This document shows positions 1 through 7,858 of a stretch of 64,000 bases of DNA, one piece after another. The notes below the pieces were generated by a model. The model ran no database searches. It worked only from the letters and a program-made list of their open reading frames with translations, and was not told where the DNA came from. The DNA is from Gammaproteobacteria bacterium (GTDB lineage: Bacteria; Pseudomonadota; Gammaproteobacteria; Nevskiales; Nevskiaceae): assembly GCA_026398875.1 (NCBI GenBank), contig JAPLSB010000009.1, forward strand, positions 62,001-126,000, given 5' to 3'. The first letter of the stretch is position 1, and each line of letters begins with the position of its first letter. The translations under genes were made by a program, and so were the position numbers.

Positions 1-1370
1 TGGCTGAATACCGGCATGCCGTCGCGCTCCAGCCACAAGGTTGGCGGCAGGATGTAGTGCGCGTGCTGGCTGGTTTCGGTGATGTACGGATCGAGCGAGA
101 TCAGCAGTTCCAGTTCGTCCAGCGCGGCACCGACCTCGCCGGACGCGCAGGACGTTGTCGCGATGTTGCCGGAGGCGATCAGCAACGCCCGCAGCTGGCC
201 CTTGCCCGGCGTACGGATTTCGCGCGGCAGCGTTGCGAGTGGCGAGGTGCCCATCACTTCGGGGATGCCGTCGACGCGCGTGCGCCAGCGGTCGTAGCCG
301 TTGATCTTGAACAGCCGCGTGAAGCCTTCGGTATCGAGCATCGGCTGGCCGAAGACCATGCCGCCACGCCGGTCGAGATTGCCGGTTGCGATGTTCAGGA
401 CGTTGATCAGGTAGTTGGTCAAGGTCGAGAACGGCCCCAGCGACGCGCCGCAGCGGCCATACAGCGCGGCGGCCGGTGACTGCGCGAACGCGCGCGCCAG
501 CGCCTGCACGTCGGCCCAGGCGATCCCGGTTTCGGCGGCCACCCGCTCGCCGGTCACGGCCGCCAGCAGCGCCGGCAGGCCTTCCGCGCCACGCGTCTGC
601 CGGGCCAGCGCATCGCCATCGGTCAGGCCTTCGTCGACGATGGTTTTCAGCATGCCGGCCAGCAGCCACGGGTCGCCGTCCGGGCGCATCGGCTGCCATT
701 CGAACTGGGCCGCCGTCTCGGAGCGGCGCGGGTCGATCACCACGACGCGCCCGCCGCGCTCGACGATCGCTGCCATCTGCTCCTTGACCCGGCCGGCGGT
801 CATCATGCTGCCGTGGGTCACCACCGGGTTGGCGCCGAGCACGATCAGGAACTGCGTGTGGGCGATGTCCGGAAACGGCGTCACCAGGTTGTGGCCGTAC
901 AGCAGTTCGCCGACCACCCAGTAGTTGTTGATGTCGACCGACGATGCCGTGTACAGGTGCCGGGTCTTTAGCGCTGCGGCCATGCCGAGCAGCCACATGA
1001 AGGCACCGTAATTCCAGCCGTTCGGGTTGCCAAGGTGGACGCCGATCGACTCGCGGCCATGGCGCCGGATCAGATCGCGCAGGCGGGCGCCGATGTCGTC
1101 GAGCGCGCTGTCCCAGCTGACTGGCTCGAAGCGGCCATCGGGCTGGCGCTGCAGCGGCTGCAGCACGCGGTCGGGATCGTCGCGCACCGCGCCGAAGGCC
1201 GCGCCCTTCGGGCACAGGAAGCCTTTCGAGTTCGGATGGTCGACATCGCCACGGATCTTCAGCACTTCGTCACCTTGCACGGTGACCACGACGCCGCAGG
1301 CCGCTTCGCAGATGCCGCAGAAGGTTTTCCGTTCGACCGTGCCGGCCGTGCCGCTGCCGTGTTCGTTCAT
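1..1370 (-). CDS. Molybdopterin oxidoreductase, catalytic subunit (5' part, runs off the window)
   Basis: The minus-strand frame is open from the ATG at 1370 to the window edge, giving about 456 N-terminal residues. It starts MNEHGSGTAGTVERKTFCGI and carries a [4Fe-4S] signature, CGICEAAC followed by GFLCPKG, typical of the formate dehydrogenase/nitrate reductase (DMSO reductase) superfamily. Later blocks LHLGNPNGW-like, GANPVVTHGS and VVVIDPRRSETA match the Mo-bis-MGD binding fold of these enzymes. No Tat signal precedes the cluster, so it is probably cytoplasmic. The C-terminal cofactor-binding domain lies outside the window. The substrate cannot be told from this part; the next genes are acyl-CoA and SDR genes, not electron-transfer subunits. 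Confidence 0.85.
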   Translation of the reverse strand, partial: MNEHGSGTAGTVERKTFCGICEAACGVVVTVQGDEVLKIRGDVDHPNSKGFLCPKGAAFGAVRDDPDRVLQPLQRQPDGRFEPVSWDSALDDIGARLRDLIRRHGRESIGVHLGNPNGWNYGAFMWLLGMAAALKTRHLYTASSVDINNYWVVGELLYGHNLVTPFPDIAHTQFLIVLGANPVVTHGSMMTAGRVKEQMAAIVERGGRVVVIDPRRSETAAQFEWQPMRPDGDPWLLAGMLKTIVDEGLTDGDALARQTRGAEGLPALLAAVTGERVAAETGIAWADVQALARAFAQSPAAALYGRCGASLGPFSTLTNYLINVLNIATGNLDRRGGMVFGQPMLDTEGFTRLFKINGYDRWRTRVDGIPEVMGTSPLATLPREIRTPGKGQLRALLIASGNIATTSCASGEVGAALDELELLISLDPYITETSQHAHYILPPTLWLERDGMPVFS

Positions 1371-1470
1371 GCGCGCGCTCCTCGATGATGGTGCCCGCCC
1401 GTTATCGTCGTTACTGCCTCGGGTCGTGGCGATTCGCGGCTGTTGCCGCAATCAGGACTCTACAAGCGAA

Positions 1471-1504
1471 GAAGCCGCCCGGCACGTGGGTGCGAGGCGG
1501 CTTC
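1471..1504 (-). terminator. Hairpin downstream of the SDR gene
   Basis: Nine-base arms GAAGCCGCC (1471-1479) and GGCGGCTTC (1496-1504) lie about 20 bases past the stop of the minus-strand SDR. The T tract is weak (TTCTTCG), so it may be a leaky terminator or an mRNA 3' end stabiliser. Confidence 0.5.
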
Positions 1505-1525
1505 GGATGTTGCGTGCGTCAGCGA

Positions 1526-2419
1526 TCAGACCGTCCGCTGCGCCTTGCTGGCGTTGGTTGCGGCGACACCGGCTTCCTTGATCCGCGCCCAGGCCGCGTC
1601 GTCGAGCTTGTTCAGGCCGGCGAAGGTCGATGGCGCCGCCAGATGATGGCCGCCGTCGATGCAGATGGTTTCGCCCGTGATGTAGTCGGCGCCGTCGCTC
1701 ATCAGCAAGGTCATCAGGTTGCCGAGTTCCTCGATCTTCCCGTAGCGGCCGGCCGGCACTTCATCGGCCTGTGTCGCGCCGACGGCGGCGTCGCCGGTCG
1801 GGCTGAGCATCTGCCAGGCGTATTCGGTCGGGAACGGGCCCGGTGCCACGGCGTTCAGGCGAATGCCGTACTTGGCCCATTCGACCGCCAGCGACATGGT
1901 CATGGCATTGATCGCCGCCTTGGCCATCGCGCTCGGCACGACATACGCCGAGCCGGTCCAGATCCAGGTCACCAGCGTCGACACCACCGAGCCCGGCAGA
2001 CCAAGCGCGATCCAGCGCTTGCAGACGGCATGGGTGGTGAAGAAGCCGCCGTTCATCACGGTGGAGGTGATCGCCTCGAAGCCGCGCGGCGACAGATCCT
2101 TGGTCGGCGCGATGAAGTTGGCGGCGGCGTTGTTGACGAGGCCGGTCAGCGGGCCGAACTTGTCGAAGATTTCGCCGACGGCGGCATCGACCAGGTCGGC
2201 CTTGCGGATGTCGACGGTCTGCACGAACACGCGGGGGGCTGCGAAGTCGGCATTGATCTCGGCGGCAGCGGCTTCCAGCACGTCGATGCGGCGACCCCAG
2301 ATGTGAACGTGGGCGCCAAGACCTGCGAAATGCTTGGCCATGCCCTTGCCAAGGCCGGTGCCGCCGCCGGTGACGAGGATGCGTTTGCCAGCCAGTGCGT
2401 CCGATGAGTAAAGCGCCAT
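1526..2419 (-). CDS. SDR-family oxidoreductase, 2,4-dienoyl-CoA reductase-like
   Basis: A 297-residue short-chain dehydrogenase starting MALYSSDALAGKRILVTGGG. The Rossmann motif TGGGTGLGKG is near residue 20, NNAAANF follows in the middle, and the C-terminal half has AVEWAKYGIRLNAVAPGPFPTE. At the catalytic position the usual YxxxK is replaced by SAMAK, as in the 2,4-dienoyl-CoA reductase branch, so an enoyl or dienoyl-CoA substrate is more likely than an alcohol. The ATG at 2419 is chosen because the longer frame would run through the promoter palindrome at 2444-2461. It is divergent from a TetR gene that shares that palindrome, which suggests direct control by it. Confidence 0.85.
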   Translation of the reverse strand: MALYSSDALAGKRILVTGGGTGLGKGMAKHFAGLGAHVHIWGRRIDVLEAAAAEINADFAAPRVFVQTVDIRKADLVDAAVGEIFDKFGPLTGLVNNAAANFIAPTKDLSPRGFEAITSTVMNGGFFTTHAVCKRWIALGLPGSVVSTLVTWIWTGSAYVVPSAMAKAAINAMTMSLAVEWAKYGIRLNAVAPGPFPTEYAWQMLSPTGDAAVGATQADEVPAGRYGKIEELGNLMTLLMSDGADYITGETICIDGGHHLAAPSTFAGLNKLDDAAWARIKEAGVAATNASKAQRTV

Positions 2420-2443
2420 GTTCAATCTCTGGGGGTGGAAATT

Positions 2444-2461
2444 TAATATGGGACCATACGA
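2444..2461. promoter_or_regulatory. 8-2-8 palindrome, candidate TetR operator
   Basis: TAATATGG-GA-CCATACGA lies between the divergent SDR and TetR genes, 25 bases upstream of the SDR start. The inner five bases of each arm (TATGG/CCATA) are perfectly symmetric. The same architecture recurs at 9045-9062 and 10844-10861. On the minus strand a TTGAAG-17-TATGGT promoter would place its -10 inside the palindrome. Confidence 0.6.
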
Positions 2462-2523
2462 TATCTGTGGCCATGCTTCAATCCATCGGCGGGCTGTCGC
2501 GCCGCGCGCCACAGGCACGGGCG

Positions 2524-3225
2524 ATGCCGCATGATCACGTCGCCATGACTGCCTCACCGCCGCCCACTGCCGCCAACGCCAACGCCAACGCTATTGCGAA
2601 GCCGCCGCGCCGCGCGCGCGGCCGGCCGACCCGCGAGGAAGGCGAAGCACTGCGCAAGAGCATTCTCGATGCCGCGCTGGCGGTGTTCATCGCTCGCGGC
2701 TTCGAGGCGGCCAGCATGGAAGGCATTGCCCGGGCCGCGAAGGTCGCCAAGATCACGCTGTACCGCCATTACGAGACCAAGGACCAGCTGTTCGTCGAAG
2801 TGGCGCGGCGTGCGCAGCTCAGCGTGCGCGAGCGGCTCGGCACGGTCGCGGAGCCCGGCATGCCGCTGGAAGCCGCGCTGCATCAGATCATCACCAAGCT
2901 TTACGACGGCTACACGCATCCGGATTATCTGGCGGTGATGCGCATGGTGATTGCCGAGGCGGGCCGTTTCCCGAAGCTGGGCCGAGCAATGCTCGATGAT
3001 TCCGCGCACATTTCCGCGCCGCTGGTCGACTACCTGCAGGCGCTGAAGGATGCCGGCCAGATCGACATCGATTCGCCGTACGACGCGGCCTTGCAGATTT
3101 CCGGGCTGGCCAGCGGCGCCGGCCGCTACGTGCTGCTGACACCCGGCCGCCACCCGGTCAGTCGCCGGCGCTCGGTGGAATCACTGGTCACGCTGTTCAC
3201 GCGGGCCTGGCGCCCGCAGGCCTGA
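2524..3225 (+). CDS. TetR/AcrR-family transcriptional regulator
   Basis: About 233 residues. After a low-complexity Ala/Asn/Pro tail and a basic stretch (PPRRARGRP) comes a TetR helix-turn-helix: AALAVFIARGFEAASMEGIA then KVAKITLYRHYETKDQLF. The C-terminal ligand domain is generic and names no ligand. Possible ATG starts are 2473, 2524 and 2545; none has a strong ribosome site, and 2524 is a compromise. It is divergent from the SDR across a palindrome whose relatives occur in two acyl-CoA gene promoters, so it is the best local candidate for the regulator of that set. The operator assignment is inference. Confidence 0.88.
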   Translation: MPHDHVAMTASPPPTAANANANAIAKPPRRARGRPTREEGEALRKSILDAALAVFIARGFEAASMEGIARAAKVAKITLYRHYETKDQLFVEVARRAQLSVRERLGTVAEPGMPLEAALHQIITKLYDGYTHPDYLAVMRMVIAEAGRFPKLGRAMLDDSAHISAPLVDYLQALKDAGQIDIDSPYDAALQISGLASGAGRYVLLTPGRHPVSRRRSVESLVTLFTRAWRPQA

Positions 3226-3281
3226 GGCAAGCGGCGGACGCTACACTCGCCGCACCTGTTCGCCTGATCGACGGAACCCGA

Positions 3282-3932
3282 ATGCTGCCGATTGCTCCTC
3301 GTCCGACCCGCCGCACCCGCGTCAAGCACGGTGGCAAGAAGCTGACCATCGAGGAACGCCTGCTGGCGGCGATGCAGCGGATGCTCGAGCAGGGCCAGCG
3401 CTACGTGTCGCTGTCGGTCGAGGAACTGGCTGCGGAAGCCGGCATGTCGCGCGGCACCTTCTATTCGCACTTCCGCGACAAGAACGAGCTGATCGCCCGC
3501 TTGATGGCGCTGATCACCGACGAGATCGTCGACAGCGCCGGCAACTGGCTCGGTCCTGATCCGGGGGGCCAGCGGCCGCGGCGCGAGGAAATGCAGGCGA
3601 CGATGGTCGGCGTCAGCGGCACGTTCCGGAAGCACCGGGCCATCCTGTCGGCGTTTGCCGACAGCGCCCGTCAGGACGACGCGCTCAGCCTGCAGTTCCA
3701 GAAGATGATGGACACCATCTGCGGCCGTTGCCGCGCCGCGATCGCGGCGGTCAATCGCAGCGGCGGCTGCCGGCCGGGCACCGGCGATGATGTCGCCGAT
3801 GCCTTGTCATGGTTCGTCGTGACCTACCTCGGCCGCTTCAGCCCGCTGCGCGAGGGCGAGGAACTGGAGCGGCTGATCAAGGCCGTGGCCGACATCTGCG
3901 CCAGCGCGATCTTTGCCGACGAGAAGTCCTGA
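3282..3932 (+). CDS. TetR/AcrR-family transcriptional regulator
   Basis: A 216-residue protein with an N-terminal basic tail and a TetR HTH: YVSLSVEELAAEAGMSRGTF then YSHFRDKNELIARL, near residues 45-75. The ligand domain is not informative. It lies 56 bases after the first TetR gene on the same strand and may share its transcript, though a TACACT element at about 3241 could serve as its own -10. It is convergent with the SnoaL-like gene. Its target is unknown. Confidence 0.87.
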   Translation: MLPIAPRPTRRTRVKHGGKKLTIEERLLAAMQRMLEQGQRYVSLSVEELAAEAGMSRGTFYSHFRDKNELIARLMALITDEIVDSAGNWLGPDPGGQRPRREEMQATMVGVSGTFRKHRAILSAFADSARQDDALSLQFQKMMDTICGRCRAAIAAVNRSGGCRPGTGDDVADALSWFVVTYLGRFSPLREGEELERLIKAVADICASAIFADEKS

Positions 3933-3975
3933 GCGGCCAGCGGCATAGGCCAGCGTGCCAATACCGGCTCGCGGC

Positions 3976-4308
3976 TCAGGCAGTGATCTCCAGTCGCACG
4001 ATCGCCGCGCCGTACAGGACAAAGCTGTAGCGCATGTCGATCGGGCTGCCCGGGAAGTTGCCGGTCAGTCGGCCGGTGACGACGTGACGATCGCCCGCCG
4101 ACTCCAGACGCAGCGGCACGCACTGGTAGCGATAGCGCGCAGAAGCGTCGGCCTTCCAGGCGGCAATCGCGGCACGGCCAACATGGCGACGCGCTTCGTC
4201 GACGACCACGCCGTCCGGCACGAAGCAGTTCGCCACGGCTGAGCTGTCGTTCTGTTGGTCGGCCGCGAAGTAGGCGGCCAGTTCAGCGGGCAAGGCGAGC
4301 GGGGTCAT
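3976..4308 (-). CDS. SnoaL/NTF2-like protein
   Basis: A 110-residue protein starting MTPLALPAELAAYFAADQQN. The pattern AAYFAADQQNDSSAVANCFV, then DGVVVDEARRHVGRAAIAAW, fits the cone-shaped SnoaL_2/NTF2 fold: a helix, a D-G-V-V strand, then an R-G-x-x-A-I-x-x-W helix. Such proteins are often small isomerases, hydrolases or ligand binders, and the sequence does not tell which. The start at 4308 gives the usual family length. It is divergent from a LysR regulator 96 bases away, the classic regulator-target arrangement. Confidence 0.75.
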   Translation of the reverse strand: MTPLALPAELAAYFAADQQNDSSAVANCFVPDGVVVDEARRHVGRAAIAAWKADASARYRYQCVPLRLESAGDRHVVTGRLTGNFPGSPIDMRYSFVLYGAAIVRLEITA

Positions 4309-4404
4309 CGGCGTTTCTCGATTGGCGAAGCCGCCATGGTGAAGCGCACGCATTACGTAGGGAATCCGCTATGGTCTGAATGGGTTCATTAGCCAGACCA
4401 CCTA

Positions 4405-5313
4405 ATGCGCGGCGCTGAATTTTCCGAACTGAAAGCCTTCGCCGCCGTGGTCGAGCGGGCGAGCTTCGCGCGGGCTGCCGACCAGCTGGGGCTGACGCCA
4501 TCGGCGCTCAGTCAGACCATTCGCCAGCTCGAAACGCGACTCGGGGTGCGGCTGCTGAACCGCACCACCCGCAGCGTGGCGCCGACTGAAGCCGGTGTGC
4601 GTCTGTACGAACGGATCGCGCCGCTGTTCGAGGAAATGCACGCGGCGGTCGCCGAAGCGGTGTCCAGCAACCGCCGCACAGCCGGCACCCTGCGCATCAA
4701 TACCCCGGGACTCGCAGCGCGCACGCTCATCGCACCACGGCTCGGCCGCTTTCACCGCATGCATCCCGAGGTGGTGCTCGACATCGTCATCGACGATAGC
4801 CTGAGCGACATCGTCGCCGGCCGTTTCGACGCCGGCATCCGCTTCGGCGCGCGTCTGGAGCAGGACATGATCGCGGTGCGGCTGACGCCGGACCTGCGGC
4901 TTTCCGCCGTGGCGGCGCCGGATTACCTCAGCCGTTGCGGCGAGCCGACCACGCCGGCCGAGCTGCAGCACCACGCCTGCATCAACTGGCGCTTTCCCGG
5001 CAGCGGCCGGCTGTACCGCTGGCAGATGCAGTCCGCCGACGAGCAGCTGGAGCTGGCGGTTTCCGGCCCGCTGATCGCGAATCACCCGGATCTGATGATG
5101 GCGGCGGCGCTGCAGGGGCTGGGCATCCTTTACACCTTCGACGACGGCGATGTAGAAGCGGCAGTCGCCGCCGGCCAGCTGCGGCGTGTACTGCCAGGCT
5201 GGTCGGTGACCCAGCCGGGCCTGCATCTGTACTACGCCAACCGGCGCCATCCGCGCCCGGCGCTGCGCGCGTTCATCGATTGCTTGCTGGATCGGGACGT
5301 AATCCCTGGCTGA
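4405..5313 (+). CDS. LysR-family transcriptional regulator
   Basis: A 302-residue LysR regulator. The winged HTH covers residues 1-60 (FAAVVERASFARAADQLGLT then SALSQTIRQLETRLGVRLLN), followed by RTTRSVAPTEAG and an effector-binding domain with the LRINTPG start common in this family. The gene is divergent from the SnoaL-like gene and probably controls it. The effector is unknown. Confidence 0.92.
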   Translation: MRGAEFSELKAFAAVVERASFARAADQLGLTPSALSQTIRQLETRLGVRLLNRTTRSVAPTEAGVRLYERIAPLFEEMHAAVAEAVSSNRRTAGTLRINTPGLAARTLIAPRLGRFHRMHPEVVLDIVIDDSLSDIVAGRFDAGIRFGARLEQDMIAVRLTPDLRLSAVAAPDYLSRCGEPTTPAELQHHACINWRFPGSGRLYRWQMQSADEQLELAVSGPLIANHPDLMMAAALQGLGILYTFDDGDVEAAVAAGQLRRVLPGWSVTQPGLHLYYANRRHPRPALRAFIDCLLDRDVIPG

Positions 5314-5334
5314 TCCGGGCCGGCGGCGACGCCA

Positions 5335-5367
5335 ACAAAAAAGGCGGCGTCCTCGCGGACGTCGCCT
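5335..5367 (-). terminator. Rho-independent terminator of the AlkB-like gene
   Basis: Arms GGCGGCGTCC (5343-5352) and GGACGTCGCC (5357-5366) around TCGC form a near-perfect stem. On the minus strand it is followed by seven T (5336-5342), just past the stop of the monooxygenase gene. Confidence 0.9.
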
Positions 5368-5386
5368 CTATCGTTTCAGGTGTGGC

Positions 5387-6505
5387 TCAGACGCCGACCG
5401 TTGCTGCCCGGCCGACTTCCGCACCCGGCTCGTTCTGCCAGTCCGGCCAGCCGGCCTTGCGGTTCTGCTCGGCGGCCAGTGCGCGCTCTTCACGCGTCGC
5501 GAATTCCAGATCCCAGCGCTTCAGCGCCGGCTTGATGATCATCTCGTGCCACAGCGGCGGAACCAGCGCCGACAGGAAGCAGATGAACACGCTCGGCATG
5601 GTGATCGCTTCCTTGTGCGGCACCAGCTTGTAGTAGACCTGGTACGAGTTCAGGTGGTGATCAGCGTGGTTGGTGATCTCGAACGCCATCGTCCGCGAGA
5701 ACCAGCCGAGGTGATTCCACAAGTGGCGGCGGCCGATCGGTGCGCCCGGCAGGCGAACCACACCATAGTGCTGGAAGTAGTTGAACGACTCGACCCAGAA
5801 GCGGGCGACGATCTGCCCGGTCAGCGCAATGCCGTTGGCCAGCGGGCCGCCAATCAGGAAGATGATCGCGTGGAACGCCAGCAGCGCCAGCAGTGCGCGG
5901 TAGACGCGGTGGCTGATGTGGAATGGCGACTTGCCCTTCTTCTTCAGCGCATTCGCTTCCATCTTCATTGCATAGGCGGTGCTTTCCAGGAAGGCGTTCC
6001 AGGTAAACGAATACAGATTGGTGCCGCGGGCCGCGGTGTCGCCGTCATCCGGGGTCGCCACATCGATGTGGTGGCCGACGACATGGCCGATGTCGCGCGT
6101 GCAATCGAGGATGCACAGGTGCGAGTAGCGACCGACGGTGCGCGGCAGTGCGCCACGCATGTGATAAAGCTCGTGCGCCGCAGGCACCAGCGGGATGACG
6201 CCCATCCACGCGAGGCTGAGGACCGAGCCGACGAGCTGAGCCGTGCTGAGGCCGCCCTGGCCAACGCGCCAGGCCATCATGAAGTACAGGCAGACCGGCC
6301 CGAGGGCGCACAGCCAGATCGGAATGTTGGCCAGCGTCGCGTTGCTCATCTTGCGCACGCTGTAGTCGCGGCCAACGACCGTGTCGAGCACAGCGAGCAC
6401 CGGGAACGAGATGATGCCGATCCAGACCAGATCGCCACCGGCGTAGAAGCCGAAATAGGCCAGCGCGACTACCAGCACCGGAATCCAGTATTTCAAGTAA
6501 TCCAT
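5387..6505 (-). CDS. AlkB-type integral-membrane non-haem diiron monooxygenase
   Basis: A 372-residue membrane protein of the alkane hydroxylase/xylene monooxygenase family. The histidine set is complete: HELYH (H111, H115), HVVGHH (H141, H145, H146), NYFQHYG (H246) and NHADHH (H280, H283, H284). NYxxHYG is characteristic of AlkB. About six hydrophobic segments lie around these motifs. The second box differs from classic AlkB by having DIGHVVGHH, so the substrate may not be a simple n-alkane. Rubredoxin or ferredoxin partners are not encoded nearby. It is divergent from the nitronate monooxygenase/acyl-CoA dehydrogenase cluster, consistent with feeding oxidised substrate into beta-oxidation-like steps. 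Confidence 0.88.
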   Translation of the reverse strand: MDYLKYWIPVLVVALAYFGFYAGGDLVWIGIISFPVLAVLDTVVGRDYSVRKMSNATLANIPIWLCALGPVCLYFMMAWRVGQGGLSTAQLVGSVLSLAWMGVIPLVPAAHELYHMRGALPRTVGRYSHLCILDCTRDIGHVVGHHIDVATPDDGDTAARGTNLYSFTWNAFLESTAYAMKMEANALKKKGKSPFHISHRVYRALLALLAFHAIIFLIGGPLANGIALTGQIVARFWVESFNYFQHYGVVRLPGAPIGRRHLWNHLGWFSRTMAFEITNHADHHLNSYQVYYKLVPHKEAITMPSVFICFLSALVPPLWHEMIIKPALKRWDLEFATREERALAAEQNRKAGWPDWQNEPGAEVGRAATVGV

Positions 6506-6597
6506 CGTGATCGCCTCCTCAGGCTGCTGTTGTATGTGATGGTGAAACTCGCCGATCGGAACATCGCCTGGTCGGTCAAGCCACTGTTTTCAAACCC

Positions 6598-6620
6598 GGT
6601 GCGTAATAAAATTGCACACC
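6598..6620. promoter_or_regulatory. Inverted repeat between the AlkB-like and nitronate monooxygenase genes
   Basis: GGTGCGTAAT and ATTGCACACC flank AAA, with 8 of 10 arm positions symmetric. The right arm contains the -35 hexamer TTGCAC of the rightward promoter at 6612-6639, so a bound regulator could block transcription. The 330-base divergent gap also holds a perfect half-site TCGTATGG at 6672-6679 of the operator family seen at 2444, 9045 and 10844. Nothing else was recognised in the gap. Confidence 0.45.
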
Positions 6621-6639
6621 GTGTTCATTTTCCGATACT
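6612..6639 (+). promoter_or_regulatory. Sigma70-type promoter for the nitronate monooxygenase operon
   Basis: TTGCAC (6612-6617), a 16-base spacer, then GATACT (6634-6639). It points toward the gene starting at 6836 and overlaps the inverted repeat at 6598-6620, which implies an untranslated leader of about 190 bases. Confidence 0.5.
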
Positions 6640-6835
6640 AGCAGAGCGTCCAGCGACGCTGTCAACGCCGATCGTATGGTGGGCGACGAACGGCGCAGAT
6701 CGTTTCGACACCCGCTGCAGGCCCGCGTCGGTCGCGGGCCGCAGCGGCCTTTAGTTACGGTGGCGACCTTTTCGATCGGCATGTCGGCGACTTACCGTGC
6801 AACTCCCGTACGGCCCACCGACCCCACCATTCCCG

Positions 6836-7810
6836 ATGACCCACGTGACTCCGAGTATCGCGACACGCCTGCGCCAGGATCTGAAACTGCCGGTGATCGT
6901 TGCGCCGATGTTTCTGGTTTCGACGCCGAAGCTGCTGCTGGAATCCTGCAAGGCGGGACTGATTGGTTCGTTGCCGACGCAGAACGCGCGGACCACCGCC
7001 CAGCTGCGCGACTGGTTCAACGAAATCCGCGACGAACTGGCGGCGTTTCGAGCAGCCGGCCACACACCCGGTGGCTGGGCAGCGAGCGTGCTGGTGCACA
7101 ACAGCTACGACCGCTTTCCCGAAGAGCTGGAGATGCTGCAGGAGTACCGGCCGGACATCGTCGTCACGGCACTGGGCAGCCCGAAGCGGGTGCTGAACGA
7201 AGTCCATGGCTACGGCGGCGCGGTGTTCGCCGATGTCATGTCGCTGGAACACGCGCGCAAGGCGGCCGATGCCGGCGCCGACGGTCTGGTGCTGGTCTGC
7301 CACGGTGCCGGCGGCCATACCGGCGCCAACAGCCCGTTCGCATTCATTGCCGAAGTGCGCCGCTTCTTCAAAGGCACGATCGTCGTCGGCGGGGCGATTT
7401 CAGATGGTCGCGGCGTGCTGGCAGCGGAAATGCTCGGTGCCGATCTGGTCTACATGGGCACACGCTTCATCGCCTGCCCGGAGACGATGATCAACGACGA
7501 CTACCGACGGATGATGATCGACGCCCGCATGGACGGTGTGGTCGCCACCAAGTCGGTGACCGGTGTGCAGTGCAGCTGGCTCAAGGAAAGTCTGGTGGCG
7601 GCCGGTTTCGACGACACCAAGATCGCATCCACGGCCAAGATCGACTTCAGCGATGTGCACGGCGAGCTGAAGCCCTGGAAGAACATCTATGGCGCCGGAC
7701 AAGGTGTCGGCCAGGTCGACCGCGCGGCGACCACGGCGGATGTGGCTGCGCAGCTGATCGGCGAATACCAGGCGGTCGCCGCCGAGTTCGCCGCCCGCTT
7801 CCGCGCCTGA
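6836..7810 (+). CDS. Nitronate monooxygenase (2-nitropropane dioxygenase family)
   Basis: A 324-residue FMN-dependent TIM-barrel enzyme. Family blocks include VIVAPMFLVSTPKLLLESCK at the N-terminus, CHGAGGHTG near the middle and VVGGAISDGRGVLAAEMLGA followed by MGTRFIACPE, the phosphate-binding and active-site region. The ATG at 6836 is preferred over the in-frame one at 6797 because homologues start close to THVTPSI. It is 48 bases upstream of an acyl-CoA dehydrogenase. In acyl-CoA clusters such proteins are often of unproven substrate, so the name is a family label. Confidence 0.9.
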   Translation: MTHVTPSIATRLRQDLKLPVIVAPMFLVSTPKLLLESCKAGLIGSLPTQNARTTAQLRDWFNEIRDELAAFRAAGHTPGGWAASVLVHNSYDRFPEELEMLQEYRPDIVVTALGSPKRVLNEVHGYGGAVFADVMSLEHARKAADAGADGLVLVCHGAGGHTGANSPFAFIAEVRRFFKGTIVVGGAISDGRGVLAAEMLGADLVYMGTRFIACPETMINDDYRRMMIDARMDGVVATKSVTGVQCSWLKESLVAAGFDDTKIASTAKIDFSDVHGELKPWKNIYGAGQGVGQVDRAATTADVAAQLIGEYQAVAAEFAARFRA

Positions 7811-7858
7811 CGCTGTCACCGAATTCCCTTCCCGCCTTGCCCATTCCCGGAGATTCCG

